This document shows, one piece after another, positions 44,967 to 55,536 of a DNA stretch of 64,000 nucleotides. The DNA is taken from assembly GCF_001650025.1 (NCBI RefSeq), contig NZ_LVVY01000119.1, forward strand, positions 1-64,000, written 5' to 3'. The notes beneath the pieces are model-generated. The model was not told where the DNA came from. It saw only the letters and a program-made list of their open reading frames with translations, and ran no database searches. Each line of letters opens with the position of its first letter. Within the stretch, counting starts at the first letter, position 1. The stretch is from Devosia elaeis (GTDB lineage: Bacteria > Pseudomonadota > Alphaproteobacteria > Rhizobiales > Devosiaceae). A program made the translations under genes and the position numbers.

Positions 44967-46301
44967 TTAGCCGAGCGAAGTTTCGCCAGGCGCAGGTGCG
45001 GCGCGTAGTCCATATTTGGCGATCTTTTCGTTGAGCGTGCGGCGCGGCACGCCCAGGCGCTCGGCTGCCTCCGCCGTAGCGCCGCCAACCGCCTCAAGCG
45101 TGGCCGCGATAACCCTGGCTTCGTAGGCGGCGAGAATGTCCGGCAGCTTGCCCGGAATCGTTGGGCGCGACGTCGCCGCTTCCATTCCGATAATAGTGCG
45201 CTCGGCATGGGATTTCAGTTCGCGGACATTGCCTGGCCAGTCCTGACGAACAAGGTCGATAAGTCGGTCCGCGGGCAGTTCCCGAAATGCGAGCCCGTAA
45301 CGATCCGCAGCCCTGCGCGCAAAGATGGTGTGAAGCAGACCAATATCTTCAGGGCGGTCGCGTAGCGGGGGCAAGGGCAGGTCGATCGTCGCGAGGCGGA
45401 AATAAAGATCTGGCCGGAAGCGGCCGGCATCGCTCTCGGTCTTGAGATCGACCTTGGTCGCCGCAATGAACCGGACATCGACTGGGATCTGGCGATTGGA
45501 GCCCACCGGCTCCACGATTCGCTCCTGGATCACCCGCAGCACTTTGGCCTGAAGCGATAGCGGCATGGATTCGATTTCGTCGAGAAAAACCGTGCCGCCG
45601 GATGCATGGGCGATCTTGCCCTGCCGGGCGGACTGGGCCCCGGTAAAGGCGCCACGCTCATGGCCGAACATCTCGCTTTCGAAAATGGTTTCGGGAATGG
45701 CGGCGCAATTTATTGCAACGAACGGCCCCGAGCGGCGGCGTCCGAAATCGTGCAGAGCGCGGGCGACGACCTCCTTGCCGGTACCGGTCTCGCCGGTGAT
45801 CAGTACATCCACATCGATATCGGCCAAATGCTGCACCGAGCGGCGAACGGCAGCCATAGCTGGTGACGCGCCGATCAATCTGGCCTCGATATCGTCCACC
45901 CCCCGCCGCAGGCGTTCGATTTCCTGCTTCAGCCGTCGGCGCTCCACGGCATTGTCGAGAATGGAGACCAATTGGTCGGCGTCGTAAGGCTTTTCGAGAA
46001 AATGATAGGCGCCGGCCTGCATGGCCTCGACGGCCAGGGCCACGTCGCCGTGGCCGGTCAGCAGGACAACCGGCAGGTCCGTATCGCGCTTGCGGATCTG
46101 CTCGAGCAATTCGAGCCCGGACAGGCCGGGCATGCGCATGTCCGAGACCACGCAATCGCCGGCCGCCATGTCGATTTCGTCCAGCGCCCTGCCTGGATCG
46201 CTGAACACCTGGACCGCAAATCCGCTGGCCCCAAGCCAGTCGGCTGCAGCCGCGCAGAGTTCGGGCTCGTCATCGACAAAAACGATCCTGCCACGGCTCA
46301 T
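44967..46301 (-). CDS. Sigma-54-dependent response regulator (DctD-like)
   Basis: 444 residues from ATG 46301, overlapping the kinase stop by ATGA. The receiver domain has the acidic pair Asp10-Asp11, the phospho-acceptor Asp54 (VVSDMRMPG) and Lys104. The AAA+ domain has Walker A GETGTGKE (170-177), the sigma-54 contact loop GAFTGA (217-222) and Walker B VFLDE (238-242). The Fis-type HTH is ATAEAAERLGVPRRTLNEKIAKYGL. Phosphorylated by the kinase encoded next to it, it would open the promoter at 44886-44901 for the TAXI-TRAP genes. Confidence 0.94.
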   Translation of the reverse strand: MSRGRIVFVDDEPELCAAAADWLGASGFAVQVFSDPGRALDEIDMAAGDCVVSDMRMPGLSGLELLEQIRKRDTDLPVVLLTGHGDVALAVEAMQAGAYHFLEKPYDADQLVSILDNAVERRRLKQEIERLRRGVDDIEARLIGASPAMAAVRRSVQHLADIDVDVLITGETGTGKEVVARALHDFGRRRSGPFVAINCAAIPETIFESEMFGHERGAFTGAQSARQGKIAHASGGTVFLDEIESMPLSLQAKVLRVIQERIVEPVGSNRQIPVDVRFIAATKVDLKTESDAGRFRPDLYFRLATIDLPLPPLRDRPEDIGLLHTIFARRAADRYGLAFRELPADRLIDLVRQDWPGNVRELKSHAERTIIGMEAATSRPTIPGKLPDILAAYEARVIAATLEAVGGATAEAAERLGVPRRTLNEKIAKYGLRAAPAPGETSLG

Positions 46302-48100
46302 TCGGCTGGCTCGCGTTGGGCTGGCTGCCGCGCCAGCGGCAGGGAAACGATGGCGCATGTTCCACCGCCGGGCGCGGACGAGAACGAGAGGGTGCCGTCG
46401 TAGTCCTCAAGGATGGCGCGGGAAATGGACAACCCTAGCCCCAGCCCCTCACCGGTCGCCTTGGTGGTGAAGAAAGGCTCGGTAATCTGGTCGGCAATCT
46501 CCTCGGGTATGCCGGGGCCGGCATCACGGAACTCGACCAGCGCGCGCCGTCCTGCCTTTCGCAACAGGATTGTGATCTGGCTATTGCCCATGCTGGCTGT
46601 CGCATCGATGGCGTTGAGCAGAAGATTGATGAACACCTGTTCGATCCGCACGGCATTGACCGACGCCATTGCAGAGGGCGCCTCGTTGTCAAAGGAGAGG
46701 GATACTCTTTTCTCTCGTGCCTGGGACATGACGATTTCCAGCGCCTCGGCCACGGACTGGCCGATGGCGATCGGTTCGTTCGGCAGGGCTTTGGCGCGAG
46801 ATGAAAAGGTCCTGAGACTTTTGATCGTGCGCTGCATACGCTTCAGCAAGTCGCGGCCTGCCGTGATGGATGCTGCGGTTTTGTCATGAGCGTGATTGCC
46901 TGCATGCAGCCCCGCTGCGGCCAGGGTATTATCCAATGCAGAGAGCGGCTGGCTGACTTCGTGCACGATAGCGGCAGACATGCGGCCCAATGCGGCCAGC
47001 TTGGCCGCGTGGATGAGACTGTCCTGGGTTTGTCGCAATTCTTCCTCGGTGCGCTTGCGTTCCTCCACCTCCCGCGCAAGGGCGCTGGTGCGTTCGCTGA
47101 CGCGGCGCTCGAGCACACCATTCTGTTCGAGTTTCCAGCGTGTGAGTTGGCGGCGCTGGTAGCTATAGAGACCGAGAAGAAGACAGACGAGCGTCAGCAG
47201 CCCCACGACGCCGGCGACAAGCCGGGCTTCGTCTCGGACGGGCGCTGAGGGCAAGGCGCTGAACAATCGCCAGCCTTTGGGATCGACCAGCACGGTACTC
47301 ATCGCCAGACGCGGTGAACCGTCTTCGGTCATATGGGTCAAGCCGGAAGCATCGAGCGCACTAACCAGCGGGACGCGGCCAAAGACGTCATTGCCGTCAT
47401 AACGGCGCTCCGTCTCTATGCGATCCCTATCCACATCTTTAAGGGTGAAGAGCGGGCGGTAGCGCCAATTCGGCACCCCGCTCAGAAAGACGATCCCGGC
47501 ACCATCGGCGACGCCGGTCATTTCGCCCGCTTCCGCCCATACCCGCTCGAGCGGAGACATGTCGACCTTGACCACGGCGACGCCTAATATCCCGTCCGGC
47601 CCGTCTATCCGGCTGGAGAGGAAATATCCGGGCACCCCGGTGGTTACGCCCACTGCGTAATAGTCACCACGACCCAGTTCGACTGCATCAGTGAAATAGG
47701 GTCGAAATCCATAATTGTGGCCGACAAACGAGCTGGGCAGGTTCCAGTTTGACGCCGCGAGTGTCAGCCCGGTGGGATCGATCAGATAGACCACATCGGC
47801 CTGGGAGTGGCGCGCCACATTGGCAAGGTAGGCATTAACCTCTTGCACGCGCATGTCCGAAGGGTCGGCAAGAAGCCCCAGAACGCGCGCATCTTCACCC
47901 AGCACCTGTGGCAGATAGGCAAAGCGCTCGATCTCGCTTTCCACGGCGCGTTGCGACAAGGTCAGGCGATCGCGCAACTGGCCCGCCAGCCGATCTGTGC
48001 CGGCCTTATGAGCCACACTATAAGCCGCGGTCGCAAGGCCACAGACCAGAACTGTGGCAGCAATGCCGAAATACCACCTTGATCGCGCCCGTAAGGCCAC
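46298..48100 (-). CDS. Sensor histidine kinase (DctB-like)
   Basis: 600 residues from GTG 48100, preceded by GGGGAGGG; a frame to 48130 is open but weak. One membrane helix (WYFGIAATVLVCGLATAAYSV) is followed by a periplasmic Cache-type sensor (with VVYLIDPTGLTLAASNW, GHNYGFRPYF and LGVAVVKVDMSPLE) and a second helix (LVAGVVGLLTLVCLLLGLYSY). A coiled coil (SALAREVEERKRTEEELRQT) leads to the H-box HEVSQPLSAL, the N-box INLLLNAIDATAS and the G-boxes. It would sense an external organic acid and phosphorylate the DctD-like regulator. Confidence 0.92.
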   Translation of the reverse strand: MALRARSRWYFGIAATVLVCGLATAAYSVAHKAGTDRLAGQLRDRLTLSQRAVESEIERFAYLPQVLGEDARVLGLLADPSDMRVQEVNAYLANVARHSQADVVYLIDPTGLTLAASNWNLPSSFVGHNYGFRPYFTDAVELGRGDYYAVGVTTGVPGYFLSSRIDGPDGILGVAVVKVDMSPLERVWAEAGEMTGVADGAGIVFLSGVPNWRYRPLFTLKDVDRDRIETERRYDGNDVFGRVPLVSALDASGLTHMTEDGSPRLAMSTVLVDPKGWRLFSALPSAPVRDEARLVAGVVGLLTLVCLLLGLYSYQRRQLTRWKLEQNGVLERRVSERTSALAREVEERKRTEEELRQTQDSLIHAAKLAALGRMSAAIVHEVSQPLSALDNTLAAAGLHAGNHAHDKTAASITAGRDLLKRMQRTIKSLRTFSSRAKALPNEPIAIGQSVAEALEIVMSQAREKRVSLSFDNEAPSAMASVNAVRIEQVFINLLLNAIDATASMGNSQITILLRKAGRRALVEFRDAGPGIPEEIADQITEPFFTTKATGEGLGLGLSISRAILEDYDGTLSFSSAPGGGTCAIVSLPLARQPAQREPAE

Positions 48101-48395
48101 GCAACCCTCCCCGCAGCTGCATATTTGCATTTCTGCCGGATCAGATTAGCGCGAAATAACGGGACGCGTCATCTGTTGAGCTGCTCTGGCGCCCGATCAA
48201 TAATGACGAGATCAGAAACTCCATCCGCCCAGCCGATTAGCGGCGCTGAAGATTTGTTCCGAATGATCGATCCTGGCCGAGTTGGGTGGCGATGCTCCTG
48301 GTAAAGTGAAGCTTTCGAGGCGGCGGGGCGTGTACGGCGTTCCTTGACCTGGTCCGGCCGCGGGGGCACACTTGGTTGGCGGACAGGAGGCGATC

Positions 48396-48629
48396 ATGGA
48401 CCAGGAACACTTAGTGCAGGACATTAGCGTTCAGATGGGTCAGGAGATCTACAAGGCCACCTATTTCGTCGAAGGCGGCACCATTCATGCCAATATAGCG
48501 GGGCAGACATGGCGCCTGCCCCTGGGCCAGGTTCCGGCAGAGCAGGCGGTGCGCTCGCTTTTGATCGAAAAGCTGCGCCGGAACAATTTCCGGCAGGCCA
48601 TGGCCGAAAAATGGTTCGGTGACAAATAG
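48396..48629 (+). CDS. Small hypothetical protein
   Basis: 77 residues from ATG 48396, chosen for the AGGAGG 5 bases upstream; an ATG-like start at 48372 is less likely. The sequence (MDQEHLVQDISVQMGQEIYK, then TWRLPLGQ and a basic LIEKLRRNNFRQAMAEKWFG end) has no signal peptide, membrane segment or domain I recognise. It is probably a small alpha/beta protein. It lies alone between the DctB-like kinase and the M20 gene, with no obvious partner. The 295-base gap before it holds nothing else I can support. Confidence 0.65.
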   Translation: MDQEHLVQDISVQMGQEIYKATYFVEGGTIHANIAGQTWRLPLGQVPAEQAVRSLLIEKLRRNNFRQAMAEKWFGDK

Positions 48630-48667
48630 ATAGGCGACAATGGAGCCCTGCCCTCCGGCTCGGCTCG

Positions 48668-50074
48668 CTATTCATAAGATCGACCGGCGCGGCGGCGCGC
48701 ATGGTCTTGCCAGGCTTCGGCCTGGATTTCGGGGCGAAGGATGATTTCGAGCCCGGTGCCGGCCATGATTTCGGCAGCCCGGATCATGGCGCGATGCGCG
48801 CCGGGCGATTTTCCCTGGGCCACGACCTGCCAGCTATGGCTGGCGGTCCCTGCCGCCCAGGTCGCTGTGGCGCATTCCACCACCGACACGACCCAGCTCA
48901 CGTCTCCGACATCGGTGGAGCCGGTGCCCTGCGCCATGCGCCCATCATAGGCGCGGAGTCCCTCATGAAGCGGCACCAGGCCCTCGCCAGCAGGCAGGAG
49001 GGCATCGGGTAGCGCGGCATCGCGCCTGTCGGTCGCCGCGACATTGGCGAGAGTGGCGCGGATATCGGCGGCAAAGGCGCGTTCGGCCTCGGTGAAGGAC
49101 AAGCGGCCCAGCCGCATCATCACCCCGTGCATGACCGCACAGAGCGGGGCATTGGGCAGCACATTGGCGGCACCGCCCTGCGGCACGATTTCAAACGCGG
49201 TGCCGGTCATCAGCGCGGCGCCTTGCGCGATGTCGTCGACGCGGGCCACCAGGTCCTGCAATTCGTCGCGCTCGGGCGAGCGGATCATATAGAGCACTTC
49301 GGCGCGTGCCTGCACGACGCCCGGGGCATGGCCACCCGCATCGGTGATGGCATAGTGCAGTCTTGCATCGGCGGGCATGTGCTCGCGCAGGAAATTGGCG
49401 CCGATATTCATCAATTCCACCGCATCGAGCGCGCTGCGGCCCAGATGCGGGGCCATGGCGGCATGGGCGGCCCGGCCCTCGAAGCGATAGATGCGATTTG
49501 AAATGGCCAGGGTGGAGCGGGCCCTGACGCCGTTGAAAGTGCCGGGATGCCAGCCGATGGCGGCAGTCACACCATCGAACGCGCCGGCACGCACCATGAT
49601 GGCCTTGCCCCAGCCGCCCTCCTCCGCCGGACAGCCGTAATAGCGCAGGCGCGCCTTGATGCCGGACCGGGCGAGCACCTGTGATAGCGCAATTGCGGCC
49701 AGCATGGAGCCGCTGCCGAGCAGGTTATGACCGCAGCCGTGGCCGTTGCCGCCCGGTTCGAGCGGCCTGGCCTCGGCAATGCCCGCAACCTGGCTCAGGC
49801 CCGGCAGTGCGTCGAATTCGCCGAGAAAGGCGATGAGGGGGCCATCGGCCGCGCCATCCCCACCCCAATCGGCGGTGAAGGCGGTCTCCAGGCCGCCCAC
49901 ATTGCGAGTGATGCGGAAGCCATGCGCCTCCATGGCCCCGATCTGGGCGGCCACCGAGCGATGCTCGTTGAAGCAGAGTTCGGGCGTGGCCCATATGTCA
50001 TCGGCCAGGGCGGTGAAGACCGGCGCCAGCCTTTGTATTTCCGCGGCCAGAAGGTCGGTCGAACCCTGCTCCAT
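48668..50074 (-). CDS. M20-family amidohydrolase (AbgB-like)
   Basis: 468 residues. The M20 metal site is seen in AFLGEFDALPGLSQVAG, GHGCGHNLLGSGSML, CPAEEGGWGKAIM and AIGWHPGTFNGV. A dimerisation domain with FEGRAAHAAMAPHLGRSALDAVELMN sits in the middle. The closest type is AbgB (p-aminobenzoyl-glutamate hydrolase subunit B) and related N-acyl amino acid amidases. It would cleave an amide bond to free an amino acid and an acyl or aryl acid. It is the last gene of the long operon with an acyl-CoA synthetase and Dpp-type importer. Confidence 0.9.
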   Translation of the reverse strand: MEQGSTDLLAAEIQRLAPVFTALADDIWATPELCFNEHRSVAAQIGAMEAHGFRITRNVGGLETAFTADWGGDGAADGPLIAFLGEFDALPGLSQVAGIAEARPLEPGGNGHGCGHNLLGSGSMLAAIALSQVLARSGIKARLRYYGCPAEEGGWGKAIMVRAGAFDGVTAAIGWHPGTFNGVRARSTLAISNRIYRFEGRAAHAAMAPHLGRSALDAVELMNIGANFLREHMPADARLHYAITDAGGHAPGVVQARAEVLYMIRSPERDELQDLVARVDDIAQGAALMTGTAFEIVPQGGAANVLPNAPLCAVMHGVMMRLGRLSFTEAERAFAADIRATLANVAATDRRDAALPDALLPAGEGLVPLHEGLRAYDGRMAQGTGSTDVGDVSWVVSVVECATATWAAGTASHSWQVVAQGKSPGAHRAMIRAAEIMAGTGLEIILRPEIQAEAWQDHARRRAGRSYE

Positions 50075-50077
50075 GGG

Positions 50078-51991
50078 CTAGCCTTCCTGCATGACCGGCA
50101 GGATCAGGCGCGAGGGATGCGCCGGATCGTGGTGAATGGCGTTGACGGCCACGCGCTTGTGGGTATGCCGGCCGATGGGTTCGCCGGTATTGGGATTGAC
50201 GTCGAAACGCGGGAAGGACGAGGACGAGACCAGCAACCGCAGGCTGTGGCCGGCCTTGAAGCGGTTCGAGATCGGGTAGAGCTCGAAGCGAACCTTGACC
50301 ACCTCGCCCGGCTTGAGCATGACCGGCTTGTCGAAGCCCTCGCGATAACGGACGCGGAAGATGCTTTCGGTCAGGTTCATCCGGTAACCGTTCGGCCACG
50401 TCTCGCTGGGCGGATAGACGTCCTGCAATTGCACGAAAATATCGGTGTCCGGCGCATCGGAGGAGAGATAAATCTCGATTTCGGGCGCTCCGGTGACGTC
50501 GAAATCCTGCGCCAGCGGCTCGGAGGTGAAGGCCAGGACATCGGTGCGCTCGGCCAGATCGCCATAGGGCGCTTCAGCGCCGTGGACGCCGGCATGGGTG
50601 ACCTGATCCCCGGCCCCCTGCAGGACGATGCTTTCGCGCAGCGAGATCGGGTCGCCGGTGCGCATCATGCGGGGGAATGGCGGCAGGTTCTGCGTCATCG
50701 AAGAGACGTTCGAGGCGACGGTGGGCATGGGCCGGTCCGGATCGAACGTATAACTGGTGGGCCCGTGGTCGGCGGGCAGCTTCGGATCGAGCCCGCCGCC
50801 GCGATGCAGGTGCCAATCCTGAACGGATATCCCGCGCGGCGGCCATTGGTCGGCGGTTTTCCAGGTGCCGCCATGGACCAGGCGGCCCAACTCGTTCCGG
50901 CTGCCATCGCCGCCCATATGGAAATAGCGCACCTTGGGAATGTCGGGCTAGGCCTGCTCGTCGCCGCGCAGAAAGCGGTCGAAGAAGGCCAGCATGATTT
51001 CGTGCCGGTCTTTGTGGATGTTGCCCTTGATGGGCGCGCCCTTGCCCATATCGACTTCGCCGACCAGAGGATTGTCGAAATTGGGCCCGCCATGCACGCC
51101 GCCGCCCATCAGCAGATATTGGTGCGACAGCTTTCCGGCGAGATCGGTGTAGTTCTTGATGCTGGCGCGGGGATAGGTGTCGTACCAGGCGCCGGCATAC
51201 ATGGTGGGCACATCGGCTGTGCGGTCGCGATAGGCTTCCGGATTCAGCGTCGGGTTCATCCAAAAGGCGCTGAAATCGCCATTGCGATAGAAGTCGAGGG
51301 CCTGCTTCTCCCATTTCGGCAGTGGGGACAGCGGGCTATTGCCCTCGCTCCAGGGCAGGCGCTGGAACCATTCGAACATCTTTTCGGCATTGCGGACCAG
51401 CTTGGCCTGCAATGCCGGATCGGCATGGGCTTCCTGGGAATGGATGGCATTGGTGACCAGCCAGGCCAGCCAGCGCAATTCCAGCGTTCCGTGATGGCGC
51501 ACGGCATGCATGAAGCCGTTGGAACCGGATTGATTGACCCACATGGCCTTCAGGTGCGGCGGGTTCTGCAGGGCGGTCGCGGTCTGGTTCCAGGCACGGA
51601 GCGAAGAGCCCTGCGTGCCGATCATGCCGTCGCAATAGGGCTGGGCCGCCAGCCACTCGATCACGTCATAGCCATCCTCGCCTTCCTTGGCGTCGAGGAG
51701 CGTGAATTCCCCCTCCGAGCCGAAGCGGCCGCGGGAATCCTGGACCACATAGAGATAGCCGCGCCTGGCGAAATATTCGCCATTGCCGGCCTGGCCCGAA
51801 GGTCCCTTGCCGGAACGCGTATCGTAGGGCGAGCGGGTGATGACGGCCGGGAACGGCCCCGGCAGGGCTTCGCCGTCCCGGGCCGGGCGGTAGATATCGA
51901 GAGACAGCCGGACGCCGTCCCGGGCGACGCATTTGACCGACCGGGCGATCACGACATCATAGGGCGCTGCGGACTTGCTCGTGTCGGTCAT
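50078..51991 (-). pseudogene. CocE/NonD-family hydrolase split by an in-frame TAG
   Basis: The N-terminal half (51991 to 50951) is an alpha/beta hydrolase domain: KCVARDGVRLSLDIYRPA, PAVITRSPYDT, RGYLYVVQDSRGRFGSEGEF, the nucleophile region GTQGSSLRAWNQ. After RFLRGDEQA comes TAG (50948-50950), and the same frame continues PDIPKVRYFHMGGDG into the CocE C-terminal jelly-roll domain (LTSEPLAQDFDVTGAPEIEIY to RLILPVM). Without the stop it is a normal protein of about 637 residues. No frameshift is involved. The change is one base (GAG or CAG to TAG). A GTG at 50932 could restart translation of the C-terminal half, but that half alone would not be an enzyme. Confidence 0.88.
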
Positions 51992-52002
51992 GGTCTATCC
52001 CC

Positions 52003-53670
52003 TCAGGCTGGTGTGTTGGTCTGTTGCGATTGGCTGGCGAATTCCCGCAGCCGCAGGTCGCGTCGCTGGATCTTGCCGACGGCGTTCTTGGGCAATTCGT
52101 CGATGAATTCGATGCGGCGCGGATATTTGTAGGGCGCCGTCATCCGCTTGACGAAGTCCTGCAATTCCTTGGCGAGGGCCGGGCTGCCCTCGAAGCCGTC
52201 ATGCAGGACGATGAAGGCCTTCACCACCTCGCCGCGCTCCGGATCGGGGCTGGGCACGGCGGCCGCCTCGCGCACCATGGGGTGCTCGATCAGGGCGTTT
52301 TCCACCTCCTGGGGACCGATGCGATAGCCGGCGGAATTGATCACGTCGTCGGCACGGCCCTCGTAATAGAGATAGCCGTCAGTATCGGCGCGGGCATTGT
52401 CGCCGGTGAGGAAATAGTCCCGGCCGTCGATCGTCCTGAGGGTCGATGCGGTGCGCTCCTCGTCCTGCCAATAGCCCAGCATCATGTTGGGGCTGGGCAG
52501 GCGCAGCGCGATCTGCCCGGTCTGGCCGGGCGCGGCGATCTCGCCGTCACCGGTGATCAGGTCGAGTGCTACGCCCGGAAGCGGCCGGCCCATGGCCCCG
52601 GGCCGGATTTCGGTATCGCGGTAATTGGCCACCAGCATGAGCGTTTCGGTGAGGCCATAGGCCTCCAGCACCGGCCGACCGGTCATGGCGCTCCAGGCGG
52701 CAAGCACCGGCGGGTTCAGCGATTCACCGGCCGAAACGGTGATCCGCAAGCGGGGGAATTGCCGGCCCGAGAGATCGAGCGCCACCAGGCGGCGCAATTC
52801 GGTTGCCGCCGCGCAATAGACGCTGACGCCGTGGCGGGCGATGAGCTCGACGCGATATTCGGCATCGAAGGGGCCATCGTAGAACAGGACGGCCGATCCC
52901 CGGCCCCATGGGCCGAAAAGGATAGAGGTTCCCGCCTTGGACCAGCCCGTATCGGCGGTGCAGAACATGACATCGTCCGGGCCCAGGTCCAGCCAGTATT
53001 CGGCCGAGACCGACCAGGCATGGAGCGCGCGCGAAGCGTGGGTGACGCCCTTGGGCAGGCCGGTCGAGCCGGACGTATAGAAGATCAGCGCCGGGTCCTC
53101 GGCGCGCACTTCGGCCGCGCGGAAGGCGCCGGGCTCCTCGGTCAGCAGTTCGGCAAAGGACAGCCAACCCTCGGGAGCCGGAGCCCCTGCCCCGGTGCCG
53201 GCGGCCACTGTCGCATCGACGGCAATTCGCAGGGCTCCGTCCGGAGCGTCGGCGAACTTGTCCACCTCGAGGCCGGTGGTGACGATCGTCGTCGCCCCCG
53301 AATTGGCCAGGCGATAGGCGATGTCCTTGGGCGTCAGCATGGTGACGCAGGGGATCGCGATGGCGCCCAGTTTCAGGATGGCCACCATGGATATCTGCCA
53401 GGCCGGAATGCGGGGCAGCATGACCATGACCCGGTCGCCCGCCCGCACGCCACGCCGCCGTAATGCCGCGGCCAGCCGGTCGGTCAGGGCCGCGATATCG
53501 GCGAAGCTGTAGTTGTGCGTCGCGCCGGCGGCATTGCACCAGATCAGCGCTGGCGCGGCGGCGTTGCGCTGTTCGTCGGCCGCCCAGGCATCGACGATAT
53601 CGGTGCCGAAATTGAACGTCTTCGGCACCGTCGGCCGGTATTGCGCGCGCAGGCGCTCATATCTGTCCAT
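52003..53670 (-). CDS. Acyl-CoA synthetase (AMP-forming)
   Basis: 555 residues. The AMP-binding P-loop is LIFYTSGSTGLPKGVTHASR. Later motifs are LEAYGLTET, YLTGDNARADTDGYLYYEGRADD-like (DYFLTGDNARADTDGYLYYE), and the hinge SAGYRIGPQEVENALIEHP. The C-terminal catalytic Lys is in LPKNAVGKIQRRDLR. It activates a carboxylic acid with ATP and CoA; the group includes medium-chain and aryl-acid ligases. Here it would take acids freed by the neighbouring hydrolases. Its ATG lies 21 bases after the alpha/beta hydrolase stop. Confidence 0.9.
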   Translation of the reverse strand: MDRYERLRAQYRPTVPKTFNFGTDIVDAWAADEQRNAAAPALIWCNAAGATHNYSFADIAALTDRLAAALRRRGVRAGDRVMVMLPRIPAWQISMVAILKLGAIAIPCVTMLTPKDIAYRLANSGATTIVTTGLEVDKFADAPDGALRIAVDATVAAGTGAGAPAPEGWLSFAELLTEEPGAFRAAEVRAEDPALIFYTSGSTGLPKGVTHASRALHAWSVSAEYWLDLGPDDVMFCTADTGWSKAGTSILFGPWGRGSAVLFYDGPFDAEYRVELIARHGVSVYCAAATELRRLVALDLSGRQFPRLRITVSAGESLNPPVLAAWSAMTGRPVLEAYGLTETLMLVANYRDTEIRPGAMGRPLPGVALDLITGDGEIAAPGQTGQIALRLPSPNMMLGYWQDEERTASTLRTIDGRDYFLTGDNARADTDGYLYYEGRADDVINSAGYRIGPQEVENALIEHPMVREAAAVPSPDPERGEVVKAFIVLHDGFEGSPALAKELQDFVKRMTAPYKYPRRIEFIDELPKNAVGKIQRRDLRLREFASQSQQTNTPA

Positions 53671-53691
53671 GATCAGAACTCCCCTGCCCCC

Positions 53692-54540
53692 TCAAGCGCG
53701 CGGGAGGTCCTGGAGGAAGGCGCGGGTCCGCTGGGCCAGGTAGTCCGGCTGATCACCCCAAATGGTGTGATTGCTGTTCTTGACCATTTCCAGCGTCGCA
53801 TTAGGGAAGGCCTTGGCCAGGTTTTCGGCCTGGTTGGCGCTGAGCACGTTGGAACGATCGGCATTGAGCACCAGGACCGGCGCCTCGATGGCGGCGATGT
53901 CGGCGGATTGATCGGTCGAGAGGTTGAGGAAGAGCTTGGTGATGGCGAGCAGGTCATAGGCCCAGCTCCAGGTGCCGTCCTCTTCCTGCCGGAAATCGCC
54001 CTCATTGGCGAGGCGATGCATTTCGGCGCTGAGGCCGGCCCGCTGCGGCAGGGCACGAGCGAAAGCCTCGGCTTCGGCCAGGGTGGGGTAATTGCGCCGG
54101 CGGGTATGGTGCGAGCGCAGATATTTGACAATCTCGCCATCGGCGACGAAGAAGCTGGGATCGGACAGGATCAGGCCCGCAACGCGGTCGGGATTGGCCG
54201 CCGCGAAGGAGACCGCGACCTGGTTGCCCACCGAGCTGCCCACCAGGGTGATGCCCCTGAGATCGAGCTTGGCCGCCAGCCGGGTGATGTCGCCGGCCAA
54301 TTCCTTGATCGTATAGGTGGTATTGGGACGGTCCGAGGCGCCGTGACCGCGCATGTCGACCGCGATGACCCGATAGAAGTCGCGCAGGCTGGCGGCCAGA
54401 TGGCCCCAGGCATGGGCGCTCATCGAGGTGCCATGCAGGCAGACCAGGACCGGGCCGGTGCCGCCATTGTCGAGATAGCGAATCTTCACGCCGTCGAGGT
54501 CGGCGGTGTGGGACGTCCAATTCGGATTGATATCGGTCAT
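53692..54540 (-). CDS. Alpha/beta hydrolase
   Basis: 282 residues. The oxyanion motif LVCLHGTSMSAHAWGHLAAS comes first. The nucleophile elbow is LVGSSVGNQVAVSFA (Ser in GSSVG), the acid lies in VLVLNADRSNVLS and the catalytic His in VKNSNHTIWGDQPD. It is an esterase or C-C hydrolase of unknown substrate. It is preceded by the importer genes and followed by the acyl-CoA synthetase, which suggests it cleaves the imported compound. Confidence 0.88.
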   Translation of the reverse strand: MTDINPNWTSHTADLDGVKIRYLDNGGTGPVLVCLHGTSMSAHAWGHLAASLRDFYRVIAVDMRGHGASDRPNTTYTIKELAGDITRLAAKLDLRGITLVGSSVGNQVAVSFAAANPDRVAGLILSDPSFFVADGEIVKYLRSHHTRRRNYPTLAEAEAFARALPQRAGLSAEMHRLANEGDFRQEEDGTWSWAYDLLAITKLFLNLSTDQSADIAAIEAPVLVLNADRSNVLSANQAENLAKAFPNATLEMVKNSNHTIWGDQPDYLAQRTRAFLQDLPRA

Positions 54541-54564
54541 TTTCGAAATCTCGTTGAGAAGGGT

Positions 54565-55528
<964 letters not shown>

Positions 55529-55536
<8 letters not shown>

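Noticed and set aside
50948-50950. TAG as a pyrrolysine or other recoded codon
   Set aside because: No pyl genes or recoding signal are visible, and many neighbouring minus-strand genes use ordinary stops. A point mutation or sequence error is simpler.
49727-52132. Plus-strand open frame of 801 codons
   Set aside because: It is antisense to the M20 and CocE genes. It has no recognisable motif and its codon pattern mirrors the real genes.
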